64,000 nt of DNA from Piezodorus guildinii (lineage: Eukaryota > Arthropoda > Insecta > Hemiptera > Pentatomidae). The notes beneath the pieces were generated by a model, which ran no database searches, had not been told where the DNA came from, and was given only the letters and a program-made list of their open reading frames with translations. The stretch covers positions 197,710,299-197,774,298 of the forward strand of contig CM041292.1 in the NCBI GenBank assembly GCA_023052935.1, read 5' to 3'. Shown one piece after another: positions 31,829 to 42,450 of this stretch; positions within the stretch are counted from its first letter, which is position 1; each line of letters opens with the position of its first letter. The position numbers and the translations under genes were made by a program.

Positions 31829-32048
31829 CAGAAAATTAATTTAAACAATTTTTTTTTTTTTTTTTCAATATTAAATAATAATATTGATTAAAACAGATAG
31901 TAAGAATAAGAATAATCTATAATAAAAATAAATACGACAGCGTTAGTAAAAAATAAACATATATCAAGTTATATTAGTAGACAATATTCAAGGAAAAAAA
32001 AAAATAATAATAAAGATAAATAGAAATAAATAAACATAAAGTAAGTCC
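31829..32048 (-). repeat. I-1 element 3' UTR
   Basis: A/T-rich sequence directly after the I-1 stop codon and before the Jockey-A insertion site, with a T17 run at 31848-31864. It shows no conserved domain. Confidence 0.5.
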
Positions 32049-32711
32049 TCAAATCCTCTTATAAAAGTCCATTTCAGAAAGAAGGCACATTAATTGGTCA
32101 ATTCTATTCCCATCGTTTCCTAATGCAACCGCGACATTGTGAGGTATTCCCTTTTGGTCCAGTTGTCTAGTGTAGAAGGGACATTCCTGAAACACATGGG
32201 TAATTGTTAGGATTTCTCTACAATGCTGACATCTTGGGGGCAACTCTTTACATATTAAATGCCCATGTGTTAACCTTGTGTGCCCTATTCTCAAGCGGGC
32301 CAAGACCACCTCCTCCCTGCGGTTGCTGCGACTTGAGGTTTTCCAATACTTTACTTCTTTCTTAATGGTTTTCAATTTGCTTGGATAACTAATTTTCCAT
32401 GCTTCATCCCATTTCTTCCATAAATTTTCTATAAAGTGCTAGCTCTGATGGTGTGAGCAGTGCCCTACCACGACCAGGGAGAGTGAGAGCCTCTTTAGCA
32501 GCCTTATCTGCCTTTTCATTCCCTCTTATCCCCATGTGACCTGGTATCCACACATAATTGATTCTTTTCCCATTTTCAGCCATTACTTTGGTTAATTCCA
32601 GGATTCATAAAATTCATAGATGACTGGAATGCATATTCTGTAGTGCTTTTAGAGCGCTCAATGAATCTGAGGCTATGGTGAAGTTCTCTATTGGGATTGT
32701 TCTGGAATAAT
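32049..32711 (-). pseudogene. I-1 retrotransposon, RNase H C-half and terminal Cys/His region
   Basis: Third piece of the I-type ORF2. It starts inside the RNase H domain (IPIENFTIASDSLSALKALQ, carrying the third acidic residue), continues out of frame to YVWIPGHMGIRGNEKADKAA (terminal catalytic His/Asp), then LARLRIGHTRLTHGHL and a CxxC...HxxxxC finger (CQHCREILTITHVFQEC). It ends at the stop 32049-32051. At least two frameshifts and a stop (after NMHSSHL) show it is dead. The upstream half of RNase H lies 2.3 kb away at 35017-35423, separated by L2-D. Confidence 0.9.
32705..32711. repeat. Target-site duplication of L2-D (left)
   Basis: GAATAAT, repeated at 35017-35023. Removing L2-D and one copy restores MALDYSRTIPIEN in the I-1 frame, which supports this short duplication. 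Confidence 0.75.
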
Positions 32712-35016
32712 GAAATGAAATGAAATGAAAAAACTTCTTTATTATCCTGGGACTAAAGTCCCTTAAGAATAAAATAAAATACATAATTGATGACCGGAAC
32801 AGTGTGGTCATGGCTTAGAATAACAAAATACTAAACTAAAAAATAATTAAGGTAGTAATATATGTACATCTTTACAAGTCAGACTTTCGGAATAAGAAAA
32901 ACAAAAAAACAGAAATAGCTGGTTCATCAATGATAATTTGAGTAATATAAACACACAAAAAATAATAATAATAATAATAATTGGTATTTATAGCATCTGC
33001 AGTTTGAAGTTATTGTCTGTTTGACTGGGTAAGGAGAAGGTGGTTGAAAAGTAGCGATTTGAAGGAGGAAGCAGTACTTACATGACGGATCTCAGGAGGA
33101 ATAGAAATCCAAAGAGTGGTTGCTTTGGCTAGAAAGGACTTGTCAAAGGCAGCAGTACGGTGAGGAGGAGGGTAGAGGTCAGAAAGACGGGATCTAGTAG
33201 AACGGGACTGAATTGATGATTTAAATTGAAGGGATTGGAAGATGTAGCTGGGACGATGAGTTCTGATAACCTGGTAGAGGAAGGAGGCTAGGAAATACTG
33301 GCATCTGTAACGAGGATAAAGCCACCTTAACTCGGTGTAATACTGGGTTATATGCGTGTCTCTGGTGATTCCGTATTGCACAGTTCATAATACGCTTAAG
33401 TTTTGCTTCGAGCTCACCTGAAAGTCCGCTGTACACCTCGCATCCGTAGTCAAAGTGGGGAAAGACTAGGGAAGAAACAAGGAGTTTACGAATATTGAAT
33501 GGTAGGAGGTGATGGAGGCGACAGAATTGCTTTAGGGTTGTTATGGTTCGGTAGGATATTTTAGAGATGTGCGGTTTCCAAGAGAGAGTTTGATCAAGAG
33601 TAATACCTAAGTTCTTGACAGATAAATGAAAAGAGATAGGATTATTGTTTAGGAAAAGGTTGGGGGAACTGGGAAAGGATTTAAGGAGAGCAGGTGATGC
33701 TATCAGGATGGCTTTTGTTTTTTCAGCACTTAGCAGGAGTTTGTTGCTGTTTGACCAAGCACTTATATTATTTATGTCCTCCTGAAGTTTAGAGATAGCA
33801 TCAGGAAATTCATTTGGGTTAAAGGAAATATAAATCTGAATATCGTCGGCATAGAGGTGGTATTGGGAGTGCTTGATGCAGAGCGGAAGATCATTTATGA
33901 ATATGGAGAAAAGGGTAGGAGATAACGAGAAACCTTGGGGTACACCTTTTGTTAGTGGCAGTGAGTCGGAGCGGGGTTTATTGGGAACTACAACATACTG
34001 GGAACGGCCGGTAAGGAATGATTGAAACCATTGAAGAGCGCCTGTGGATACTGGGAGTCTATGGAGTTTGGTTAAGAGGATATTATGGTCCACAGAATCG
34101 AAGGCTTTGGAAAAATCAAGCAAAACAAGGATTGTTATTTTGTGCTGATCTATGGCCTTGTGAAGATCTTGGGAAATGTGGGAGAGAGTAGAGTGAGTAG
34201 AATAGCCAGGCCGAAAACCAGACTGCAGGGGGTTCAAAAGGTTATTTTGATCGAGGTAGAGGGATAACTGAGATTGGACCAGACGCTCTAAAGGTTTAGA
34301 AAGGTTTGAAAGGAGAGAAATTGGGCGAAAGTCATTAGGAGATACCGGATTTGAGTTTTTCATCAGTGGACGGACCAGAGCGGTTTTCCAGGAAGTTGGG
34401 AAGGTTGCACTGTCTAGAGAAAAGTTATAGATATGATATAATATTGGAAGGATGGAAGGAAGCGAGGCTTTGATTAGTTTTACTGGGATATTGTCAGGTC
34501 CGTAGTCATTGGTTCGGGATTTATGAATAGAATTAAAGAGGTCCTCAGGGGTGAAATGGGAAAAAAAGAATGAATCCGGATTGAAATGGTGCATAGGAGC
34601 AGGCATCGGCGTCTGACATGATAAATGAGAGGAGCAGGAAGCAAAGTGGGTGTTAAGATCATCAGCGGAAATAGGAATAGGTTGGTTATGGGTGTGTTTT
34701 CCTAAGGATAGTTTACGCAGGATCGTCCATTTGGTTTTGGAGTCGGAAGCACAAGATAAGGATTGCTGAAAATATTGGGATTTAACTTGGTGTATCATGG
34801 ATTGGGTACTGTTTCTGAGAAGTTTGAAGGTGGAGTAAACACTAGGAAGACGGGAGCGCATGAATCGTCGCCTTGCAGCATCCCTGTGCTTCATACATTC
34901 CCTAATTTCTGGCGTTAACCAAGGAGCAGGAGGGTGTCGGATTTTCTTTGTGATAAGGGGAGCATGGTTGTCTAGAATATTATGGAGATGACAGGTAAGG
35001 GTTTCAACCATAGAAA
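32712..35016 (-). mobile_element. L2-D retrotransposon (CR1/L2 group), 5'-truncated, inserted in I-1
   Basis: About 2.3 kb. It starts in the linker between endonuclease and RT and runs through the whole RT and C-terminus to a 3' UTR with the stem TTAAGGGACTTTAGTCCC (32749-32766 in reverse) and a terminal (AAATG)n microsatellite at 32712-32730. Microsatellite tails and a hairpin at the 3' end are typical of CR1/L2-group elements. The endonuclease domain is absent. Confidence 0.87.
33010..35016 (-). pseudogene. L2-D reverse transcriptase, one frameshift
   Basis: The first residues belonging to the element are MVETLTCHLHNILDNHAPLI; the ORF read further upstream is host I-1 sequence. RT motifs in order: DNIPVKLIKASLPSILP, FRPISLLSNLSKPLERLVQS, LQSGFRPGYSTHSTLSHI, LLDFSKAFDSVDHNILLTKL, KGVPQGFSLSPTLFSIFIND, YHLYADDIQIY (catalytic DD present), NLGITLDQTLSWKPHIS. 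After MNCAIR (about 33375) the frame shifts by a small deletion and resumes YGITRDTHITQYYTELRW to the stop at 33010. In KGVPQGF the usual Ser after Gly is Phe. The sharp KAFDSVDH pattern argues for a Daphne/Kiri/L2-like lineage, not Jockey. Confidence 0.9.
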
Positions 35017-35423
35017 GAATAATCAAGGGCCATTGCAATCGCATTCACTTCAGCTGTATATACGGAACAATATTGATGTAGTTTCGACTTGTAGGTGCAT
35101 TCTGATGCGACGAAAGCTGAGCCAGTGGATGAATCTGATTTAGAACCATCTGTGAAAATTAAGTTGTGGCTGGGCAATGCGCTGATTATCTTCTCAAAGC
35201 GGTCTTTAAAATTTATTAATTTGGAATTTTGTTTACTATATTTAGCCAACTCAAGATATACATGGGGTTTCAGAAATGTCCATGGTGGTGTTTTATTTTC
35301 TATGGATGTTATATTGATTAATTTTAACTCGTTAACAACGGACGACATTCTTTCAGCTAATGGTAAGGTTGGGTTGGTCTTTAGTTGAAATTTCGCCGAA
35401 TATTTGGATTTAAAGATGTATAC
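35017..35423 (-). pseudogene. I-1 retrotransposon, RNase H N-half
   Basis: Second piece of the I-type ORF2, in one open frame: the linker KPHVYLELAKYSKQNSKLIN, then NLIFTDGSKSDSSTGSAFVA (first catalytic Asp) and YTAEVNAIAMALDYS (catalytic Glu). The next codons lie beyond L2-D, at 32711. On the other side the frame joins the RT piece across the Jockey-A plus insertion (VYIF..KSKYSAKF). No stop interrupts this piece. RNase H is characteristic of I-clade elements and absent from Jockey and CR1. Confidence 0.9.
35412..35423. repeat. Target-site duplication of Jockey-A plus copy (left)
   Basis: AAAGATGTATAC, repeated exactly at 40567-40578. Confidence 0.9.
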
Positions 35424-35780
35424 ATTTGAGTTTCGAGTGTCATGGCCGAAACTAATGTCACGCTTAGTTATCGCTCTGCACTAGCATCTTTATAACTGTG
35501 GTATTAACTCACGGATTATTGCCAACGTTTATAAACATCGTCTTTTTACGACAGTAATCAAGTTTATACTGTAATTCAGTGAGGTGAGTGATTATTAGTT
35601 AACTTTTGGAGTAGTGTTAATAGCCTAAAGGTGCGCCACGTGGTAAGCAGGCTGCTGCTGGTACAGGCTGTCATAGGCTATCACTCACTAGGACTAGTTC
35701 TTATCTGATCACCAGTGGCTCGGAGGTAGCGCTCCTGACTCCGCTCGAATAGAACTGAGTTCGTAGCTCAAGAGACGCTT

Positions 35781-35818
<38 letters not shown>

Positions 35819-36064
35819 CTCCAATTTTTCAAATATTATTTTCTTCTTTCATTTTATATAAGACATTTTTTCTTTTATTTCTTTATTTAATTTTGTATAA
35901 AAATATTTTAGGAAATGTTTTTTATTTTTTTTTTAAATTTAAATACCTATGTAAATCATTGTAAATACGATATTAGTTAAATATTATCAATCCATTTATT
36001 TTTTGATCCATGTATTATTTTTTACTTTAATTATTTTTTTTCTTTTTAATTTTATATCATTATT
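35424..36064 (+). promoter_or_regulatory. Jockey-A 5' UTR with presumed internal promoter (plus copy)
   Basis: Shares GAGTGTCATGRCCGA near the first base and TATCGCTCT (35469) with the minus copy. The rest is strongly diverged, as often seen between subfamilies. 35783-35818 is pure T, and the 240 bp before ORF1 are A/T only in long stretches. Confidence 0.5.
35783..35818. repeat. Poly-T tract inside Jockey-A 5' UTR
   Basis: 36 consecutive T residues. Confidence 0.97.
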
Positions 36065-37744
36065 ATGTCCACTGACAAAAATTCAATCATGGATACGGAC
36101 GATGACACAGCCTTTAGTGAAGTTAGCGAAACGGATTCGCAGTATTTAAAACGTCGAACGCTCCAGAAACGTGATAGGAATGTACTACCGGGTTCCGCTG
36201 GGAACTCACCCAACAAGAAAAAAAAAAAGAAAGCCAAGTCTAAACAAGCACTTCCAACCGAAAACGAAAATCAGAGTTCAAACTCAGCCAACACAACTCC
36301 ATCTCAAACTACTTCTCACGACCTACCTTCCAGCAATAACATTGCAGCCACCAATAATTCGTCTAATGCTCCTTTAGCACCCCGAGAATCAAACGAACCC
36401 GAGCCGCCACCTATATATGTCAGTAACATTCGTGACTTCATGAAGTTTGGCCAGGAAATCTCAGCTCTGATTGGACAACAAAATTTTCAATGTTTTTCAA
36501 GATTACAAGACATCAAGATTAACACTCCAAATAAAGACATTTATAAAAAATTAGTTTACCACTTAACACAGAAAAAGTACGACTTTCACTGTTATCAGCT
36601 GAAAGAAGAGAAACCTTATAGAGTGGTTTTACGAGGTCTTCACAGCACCACCCCCACAGAGGCCATCAAGAAAGACCTAGACGAATTAGGATTTAATGTT
36701 AGACACATATCATGCATCACTCATCCTGTTCAAAAGTATCCTCTGCCCTTATTCTTTGTAGACCTTGAACCAGCACCTGGTAATCATGAAATCTTCAAAG
36801 TCAATAGGCTAGTATACTCCTGCATTAGATTTGAGGAGCCCAAGATGAGACCTGAAATTGTACAATGCGCAAACTGCCAAACTCTAGGGCACACGAAAAC
36901 CTATTGCCACCATCCTCCCAGATGTGTCAAATGTGCAGGATCTCACGCTTCCAGCACCTGCCAAAAATCTAGAGACACCCCTGCAAAATGTGCTTTGTGT
37001 AGTGAAGCACATCCTGCTAACTATAAAGGATGCATTGTATATAAAAACCTGCTAAGACAAAAAGGTTTATATGCAGCAGCTTTTACTCAAAGAAACTCAG
37101 AGCCAGTTAACGAAAAACCAGGCCGGTCCATCAAGAGTACACCTGTGTTCCAGCACCCTACCGTCATCGATGAGAATCAACACACTTCGAGCTTCAACTC
37201 CAAGACCACAACCATTTCTGCAATAGCTTCTCACCTTACACCACGACCTCAATCGCCTCAAACCTCAAAACAGCCTCAGCCACCCCATCATCATTCCCAG
37301 ACTTCCTATGGTCCTCCCCAGACTATCCATCCACAACCCCAAAAACCGCATCCTCAATCTCAGAATTCCCATCCAGTGTTCAAAGTCCCTAAAAGTGATC
37401 CTCAAAACTCATCCCTAAGAGTGAAGTTACCACCACTGATACCTCCTCAGACCATTCCCAACCAGCCTCTTCCATCTATATCATCAGCTCCTGAAAACCA
37501 CTCACTAGAACCTCCATTAAACATGATCCCTTGTCAACAACCTCAGAGAAGGGTTCAACCTCCTCCAAGACCTATGAATCCTCTGCCCAAAGACAACCCC
37601 TCCTACTCCTATTCCTACCAACATTCATCTGATATTATTCCTATTCTTTCATCCTTTCTCCTAGATCTCCAAAATACCATCAAGCCCCTTATTACTCTCC
37701 TTACTAGACTCCTTTCAGAAATCCCCTTCAATATCCCACGATGA
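36065..37744 (+). CDS. Jockey-A ORF1: gag-like zinc-knuckle protein, intact
   Basis: 559 residues, starting ATG with MSTDKNSIMDTDDDTAFSEV. Acidic/Ser-rich start, Lys tract at ~50-60 (possible nuclear/nucleic-acid-binding signal), disordered linker, PRE_C2HC-type region ~185-255 (RVVLRGLHSTTPTEAIKKDL), three knuckles at ~267-322 (CANCQTLGHTKTYC, CVKCAGSHASSTC, CALCSEAHPANYKGC), then a Pro/Gln/His-rich tail (~365-510). Family role: coats the element RNA and assists target-primed reverse transcription. It is uninterrupted; the stop TGA overlaps the ORF2 ATG as ATGA, suggesting termination-reinitiation. It is highly similar to the minus copy in the domains and divergent in linkers. Confidence 0.96.
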   Translation: MSTDKNSIMDTDDDTAFSEVSETDSQYLKRRTLQKRDRNVLPGSAGNSPNKKKKKKAKSKQALPTENENQSSNSANTTPSQTTSHDLPSSNNIAATNNSSNAPLAPRESNEPEPPPIYVSNIRDFMKFGQEISALIGQQNFQCFSRLQDIKINTPNKDIYKKLVYHLTQKKYDFHCYQLKEEKPYRVVLRGLHSTTPTEAIKKDLDELGFNVRHISCITHPVQKYPLPLFFVDLEPAPGNHEIFKVNRLVYSCIRFEEPKMRPEIVQCANCQTLGHTKTYCHHPPRCVKCAGSHASSTCQKSRDTPAKCALCSEAHPANYKGCIVYKNLLRQKGLYAAAFTQRNSEPVNEKPGRSIKSTPVFQHPTVIDENQHTSSFNSKTTTISAIASHLTPRPQSPQTSKQPQPPHHHSQTSYGPPQTIHPQPQKPHPQSQNSHPVFKVPKSDPQNSSLRVKLPPLIPPQTIPNQPLPSISSAPENHSLEPPLNMIPCQQPQRRVQPPPRPMNPLPKDNPSYSYSYQHSSDIIPILSSFLLDLQNTIKPLITLLTRLLSEIPFNIPR

Positions 37745-40438
37745 GTAGGAAGACCCTGGCTATTCTATTATGGAACGCTAATGGACTGCTTAATCACCGA
37801 GACGAGCTTGACTTATTTATTCACGACAATAACATAGACATTGCCCTTGTGACTGAAACCCATTTCACACCTCATTCACATTTTTACATACGTGACTACA
37901 TCACACACAGATCAGATCACCCTGACAAAACATCCCACGCTGGCTCTTGTATCCTTATTCACAATTCCTTAACCCACTCCCTGATTCCTTCTACTCCGAC
38001 TGACGCCATCCAATCGACTTCTATTACCTTATCCTGCCGTCCATTTAATATAACCATCTCAGCTGTATATTGCCCTCCTGGCAATTCCCTCTCCTCTCAC
38101 CAATTTAATTCCTTATTTCAGTCCTTTGGTCCGCGCTTCATTGCCGGGGGAGATTACAACGCCAAAGATCAACGGTGGGGATGCCGAACATCCAACACTC
38201 GTGGCAGGATTCTCTCCCGAGTCACCACTTCCAACAGCTATTCCGTCTTATCACCCAAAGATCCTACTTACTGGCCTACTTCTCTTAAAAAGCGCCCAGA
38301 TATTCTTGATATATTCGTCACATCCCAAATTCCTACCTTTCAATCTACAGTAACATCCTTAGAAGACCTCTCCTCAGACCATTGCCCAGTTCTGCTGCTT
38401 CTTCATTCAGACCCTATTCCTAAATCCTTCCCTCCTTCTTTAATTACAGGACATGTTGACTGGGACAACTTTCGCTCTGAACTAGAAAACGAACTTGACT
38501 TAACGATTCCACTAAAAACAGAACAACAAATTAACTTTGCTATCGAAAAACTAACAATAACAATAGGTACTGCAATTAATAACAACTCATCACATCCCAA
38601 AAATAACTACTCCCGCGACACTAACTTACCATATCACATTCGAAACTTATTAGCAGAGAAACGGCGAGCAAGGGCTAAGTGGCATAGGTCCAGATACCCG
38701 TCCGACAAAACATACTATACTCATCTAACTAACAAACTCAAAACTGAAATTAGAAAATTCAAAATACAAACATTTCGGGACTTCACAGAAAACCTAAGAC
38801 CAACTGACAAATCTTTATGGACAACTACCAAAAATTTGCTCAAATTCAAAACCTTTAATCACCCACTCCTTACCGAATCTTCTACCTGGTCTCGATCAGA
38901 TGAAGAAAAGACTCAAATATTTGGTGAACACCTTTCCAAAATATTTAATCCACATCCTGAAATCCTTAATCCAACCCATATTGACCATATTGAAGCAGAA
39001 CTAACTATTCCACTCCAAATGTCCCCTCCTCCTAAAGCCTTTCATCCTTCTGAAATAATTAACGTTATCCATCAATTACGTATTAAAAAAGCACCTGGTC
39101 ATGATCTCATCACATCCTATATCCTAAAACAGCTACCTCGAAAAGCAATCCTCTACCTCACTTATATATTCAACGCTACTCTCCGAACCACCTATTTCCC
39201 TGAACCATGGAAACTGTCAATAATCAAAATGATCCCAAAACCCCAAAAGCCTCCTGAACATCCATCCTCATACCGTCCGATCTCCCTTTTACCCATCATG
39301 GGAAAGATCCTAGAAAAACTCATTTTGAAACGCCTGTATCCGATCCTAGAAATGAATCACGTAATTCCTGACCATCAGTTTGGATTTCGGACATCCCATT
39401 CTACAATTCAGCAATGTCACCGTGTGGTGGATGTTATATCCTCCACATTGGAGCGTGGAATGTATTGCACGGGTGCTTTTCTTGACGTAGAACAAGCGTT
39501 CGACCGATGTCTGGCACCCAGGACTCCTTTATAAACTCCGTCAATTCCTTCCCGCTACATACTTCCTGATAATCCGTTCCTACCTTACTGATAGAACGTT
39601 CAAAGTAAATCATAATCTTTCCTATTCATCCACATTTTCTCAGTCTGCAGGTGTACCTCAGGGTAGTATCCTAGGTCCCATCCTTTATACGGTATATACA
39701 GCTGATATTCCACTCCATCCTAGCACTGTCCTCACAACTTACGCGGATGACACTTGTGTGTTATCCGTCCATAATGATCCAACCGCTGCATCCCAAACCC
39801 TTCAGTCCCACATCACAGCCATTGAGAAATGGTGTCAGAACTGGAGGATTAAAATAAATCCTAATAAATCCCACCAAATTACCTTTACCCTTCGTCGCAA
39901 ACCGATGACCTCCTGCCCCACGGTATCCTTTAACAATACCCCACTCATTCCTGTTGAACAAATCCGATACCTAGGACTCCATCTTGATAAACGTCTTACA
40001 TGGAATCCTCACACGAGACTAAAACGACAAGAGACTGCCCGTAGATACCGATTACTACAACACTTACTCGACAAACGTTCAAAACTTCCAATTCATTACA
40101 AAAAGCTAATTTATATTACCGTCATCAGACCCATCTGGACATATGGAATCGAGCTTTGGGGCTCTACGAAGCCATCTAATTCCTCCCGTATCCAATCCTT
40201 ACAATCCAAAATCCTTCGAAAAATCCTAAATGCTCCTTATTTCGTCACAAATAAAATAATCCATAACGACCTTAATATCCCATTTGTTACAGACCTTTCT
40301 CGTACTAGATATACCACTTTTAATTCCAAACTCCCAACCCATATAAACCCTCTTGTCCGCAACCTATCAACCTCACATATTCCTGACAACCCTCCTAGGC
40401 GATTGAAAAGAAGATGGCCTCGGGATCTACTTACTTAA
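37741..40438 (+). pseudogene. Jockey-A ORF2: endonuclease/reverse transcriptase, single 1-nt frameshift
   Basis: EN domain residues ~1-225: LLWNANGLLNHRDEL, VTETHF, IAGGDYNAKDQRWGC, PDILDIF, SSDHCPVLLLL. RT ~430 onward: KAPGHDLITSYILKQLP, YRPISLLPIMGKILEKLILK, FGFRTSHSTIQQCHRVVDVI, FLDVEQAFDR; after the lesion VWHPGLLYKLRQFLPATY, AGVPQGSILGPILYTVY, TTYADDTCVLS. C-terminus IELWGSTKPSNSSRIQSLQS to RRLKRRWPRDLLT. One extra base at about 39508 (GACCGATGTCTGG where the minus copy has the equivalent of GACCGAGTCTGG) ends the first frame at 39534. The second frame is open from there to 40438. Catalytic YADD is intact. Without that base it would be ~898 residues, the size expected for Jockey ORF2. 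Confidence 0.95.
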
Positions 40439-40566
40439 ATAAACATCGAAGTTCTACCACTGGGTAGTTTCTTCACAAGCCTTTCACGCCCTTTATTCTA
40501 ATTCAACAGTTTTACTTATTGTATTTATGTTAATACAGTTGTAAAATTCAATAAAATATGAATAAA

Positions 40567-40578
40567 AAAGATGTATAC
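40567..40578. repeat. Target-site duplication of Jockey-A plus copy (right)
   Basis: AAAGATGTATAC, identical to 35412-35423; here it is also I-1 coding sequence (HVYIF on the minus strand). Confidence 0.9.
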
Positions 40579-42450
40579 GTGAGCAGGGTGAGTAGCTTGT
40601 GTGATTAATTTTGTGATATAGTTTATGGCCAATTTATCGCGTCGGTAGGATAGTGGTGGTAAGCCAGATTCTGCACAAAGACTTAGAGAAGGGCTGGTCC
40701 TGAAAGCTCCTGTAGCAATTCGTATGCCTGCATGGTGTACTACATCGAGTTTAGCCAGATTGTCCCTTTTTGCCGAGCCAAAGACAAAGGAGCCATACTC
40801 CATCTTTGTACATATTATTGATAAGTATATCTTGAGTAAAGTGATGCGATCTGCACCCCAAATTGTTCCAGTTAAGACTTTAAGTTTATTAATATATTTT
40901 TTACACATTTTTCTTTCAGAGATTTTATGTGATTTTCCCACGTAAGGCGTCTATCAAATTCCAATCCCAAGAATCTACAACTATTTACGTAGGGTAAAGG
41001 GACGTTGTTAAGTAGGAGGTCTGGTAGGTCGGGCAGATTTCTTCTTCTACTGAAATACAAACATTTTGTTTTAGCTTCCGAAAACTTCAGTCCAGAGTTT
41101 TGTGACCACTCGTTTAATCGATTTAATGAAGTTTGTAACTTATCTGTTATCGATAGCAAATCTTTGGATCGACAGAAGATTGCCAGATCGTCTACAAACA
41201 GCATTGGTTTGACTCCACGAGGTAAATTGGTGGCCAGGTCACTGATTGCGAGAATGAAAAGCGTTGTGCTAAGAACGCAACCTTGTGGGACACCATTTCT
41301 TTGTTCAGGTGGCATGGACAACGAATTCCCTACTCGAACTTTGAAATAGCGATGGCTAAGAAATTTACAAATGAAGTTTGGCATGTTACCTCGGAATCCT
41401 AGCGACATTAACTTTTTCAGGATTAAATTAATATTGGTTTTGTCGAATGCCTTGTGCATGTCAAAGAAAATAGCGACGGCTTGTTCATCCTGAATAAATG
41501 TGTATTGGAGTTCGGCCTCCATTTGAACTAAATGATCCATTGTGGATCTACCTTTACGGAATCCACACTGAAAATTTTGTAGGTAATTATTGTTTTCCAG
41601 AATCCAGGTAAGTCTTTTATTTACCATTCGTTCAATAACTTTGCACAAGCAGCTGGTTAAGAAAATTGGCCTGTAGCTTGTAGGGTATCTCTTGTCTTGA
41701 CCATTTTTCAAAATTGGAATCACCTCTGATTGGCGCCAGACGTCAGGAAAATCGGCAGTCTCCCAAATATGATTATAATAATTTAGTAACCAGGTTAATG
41801 TGTTGTTCGGAAGGTGTTGAATCATGGAGTAGTGGATATTATCAGGGCCTGGTGAAGAACCCTTAACACTCTTTAACTCAGTCTGAAGCTCCCACATCGT
41901 GAATGGCGTATTGTAGACCAAATTTGTATCTGAGGTTGAGAAGTCGAGATTCTCTGCACGCCCGCTAGCTGTCGGTTCATTATATATTTCTGAATAATAA
42001 TCAGCAAAACTATTTTCTACTACTTCGGGATCGTCACACAATTTCTCATTTATTAATAATGTGTATACAGTTGGAGAACCTATTCCTTTAATCTTCCTAA
42101 TTTTATTCCAAATTATATTAGCCGGAGTTGAAGAATTGATAGATTCTACAAAAGATTTCCATGAGTCCCTTTTATTACAGTTCAATGTTCTTCTGCATAT
42201 TGATCTTTGCTTTTTATATTCGATAGGGTTTGCAGAATTCATATTTTTTCTAAATTTATAAAAAGCTTTTCTGCGATTTTTTATTGCTTCTTTGCACTCT
42301 TTCTTGAACCAAGGGACAGATGGTCGTTTGGAAAATCCTTTGGTTTTGGGTATGGAAGCTTCAGCGGCCAAAAGAATGGCTTCTGTTATGATGATGACGT
42401 TTGTGATGATCTTCTCCTAGTAACATACAGTGTCGGGTTGAAGAATTTTG
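40567..42450 (-). pseudogene. I-1 retrotransposon ORF2: reverse transcriptase, 5'-truncated
   Basis: First and longest piece of the nested I-clade element. Open frame 42371-40872: linker RPSVPWFKKECKEAIKNRRK, then RT motifs KGSSPGPDNIHYSMIQHLP, SYRPIFLTSCLCKVIERMVN, FQCGFRKGRSTMDHLVQMEA, IFFDMHKAFDKTNINLILKK, NGVPQGCVLSTTLFILAISD, MLFVDDLAIFC and CRFLGLEFDRRLTWENHIKS. A small indel near 40893 moves the frame to KMCKKYINKLKVLTGTIWGA and on to THPAHVYIF at the Jockey-A insertion. The active site reads FVDD, not the usual (F/Y)ADD, with both Asp kept. The endonuclease and ORF1 are missing. The SSPGPDxIHYxM and TSCLCKxxERMxNxRL patterns are diagnostic of the I clade. Confidence 0.92.

Larger units (their letters stand above)
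35424..40566 (+). mobile_element. Jockey-A retrotransposon, near-intact full-length plus copy
   Basis: The 5.1-kb element, bracketed by a perfect 12-bp target duplication, is inserted antisense into the I-1 ORF2. Layout: 5' end ATTTGAGTTTCGAGTGTCAT, ~640-bp 5' UTR with a 36-T run, ORF1, ORF2 starting in an ATGA overlap, and a 126-bp 3' UTR with stem-loop CTACCACTGGGTAG, AATACAGTTGTAAAATTC and an A-rich end. Only one coding lesion is visible (39508), so it is the youngest-looking element in the window. Confidence 0.95.
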
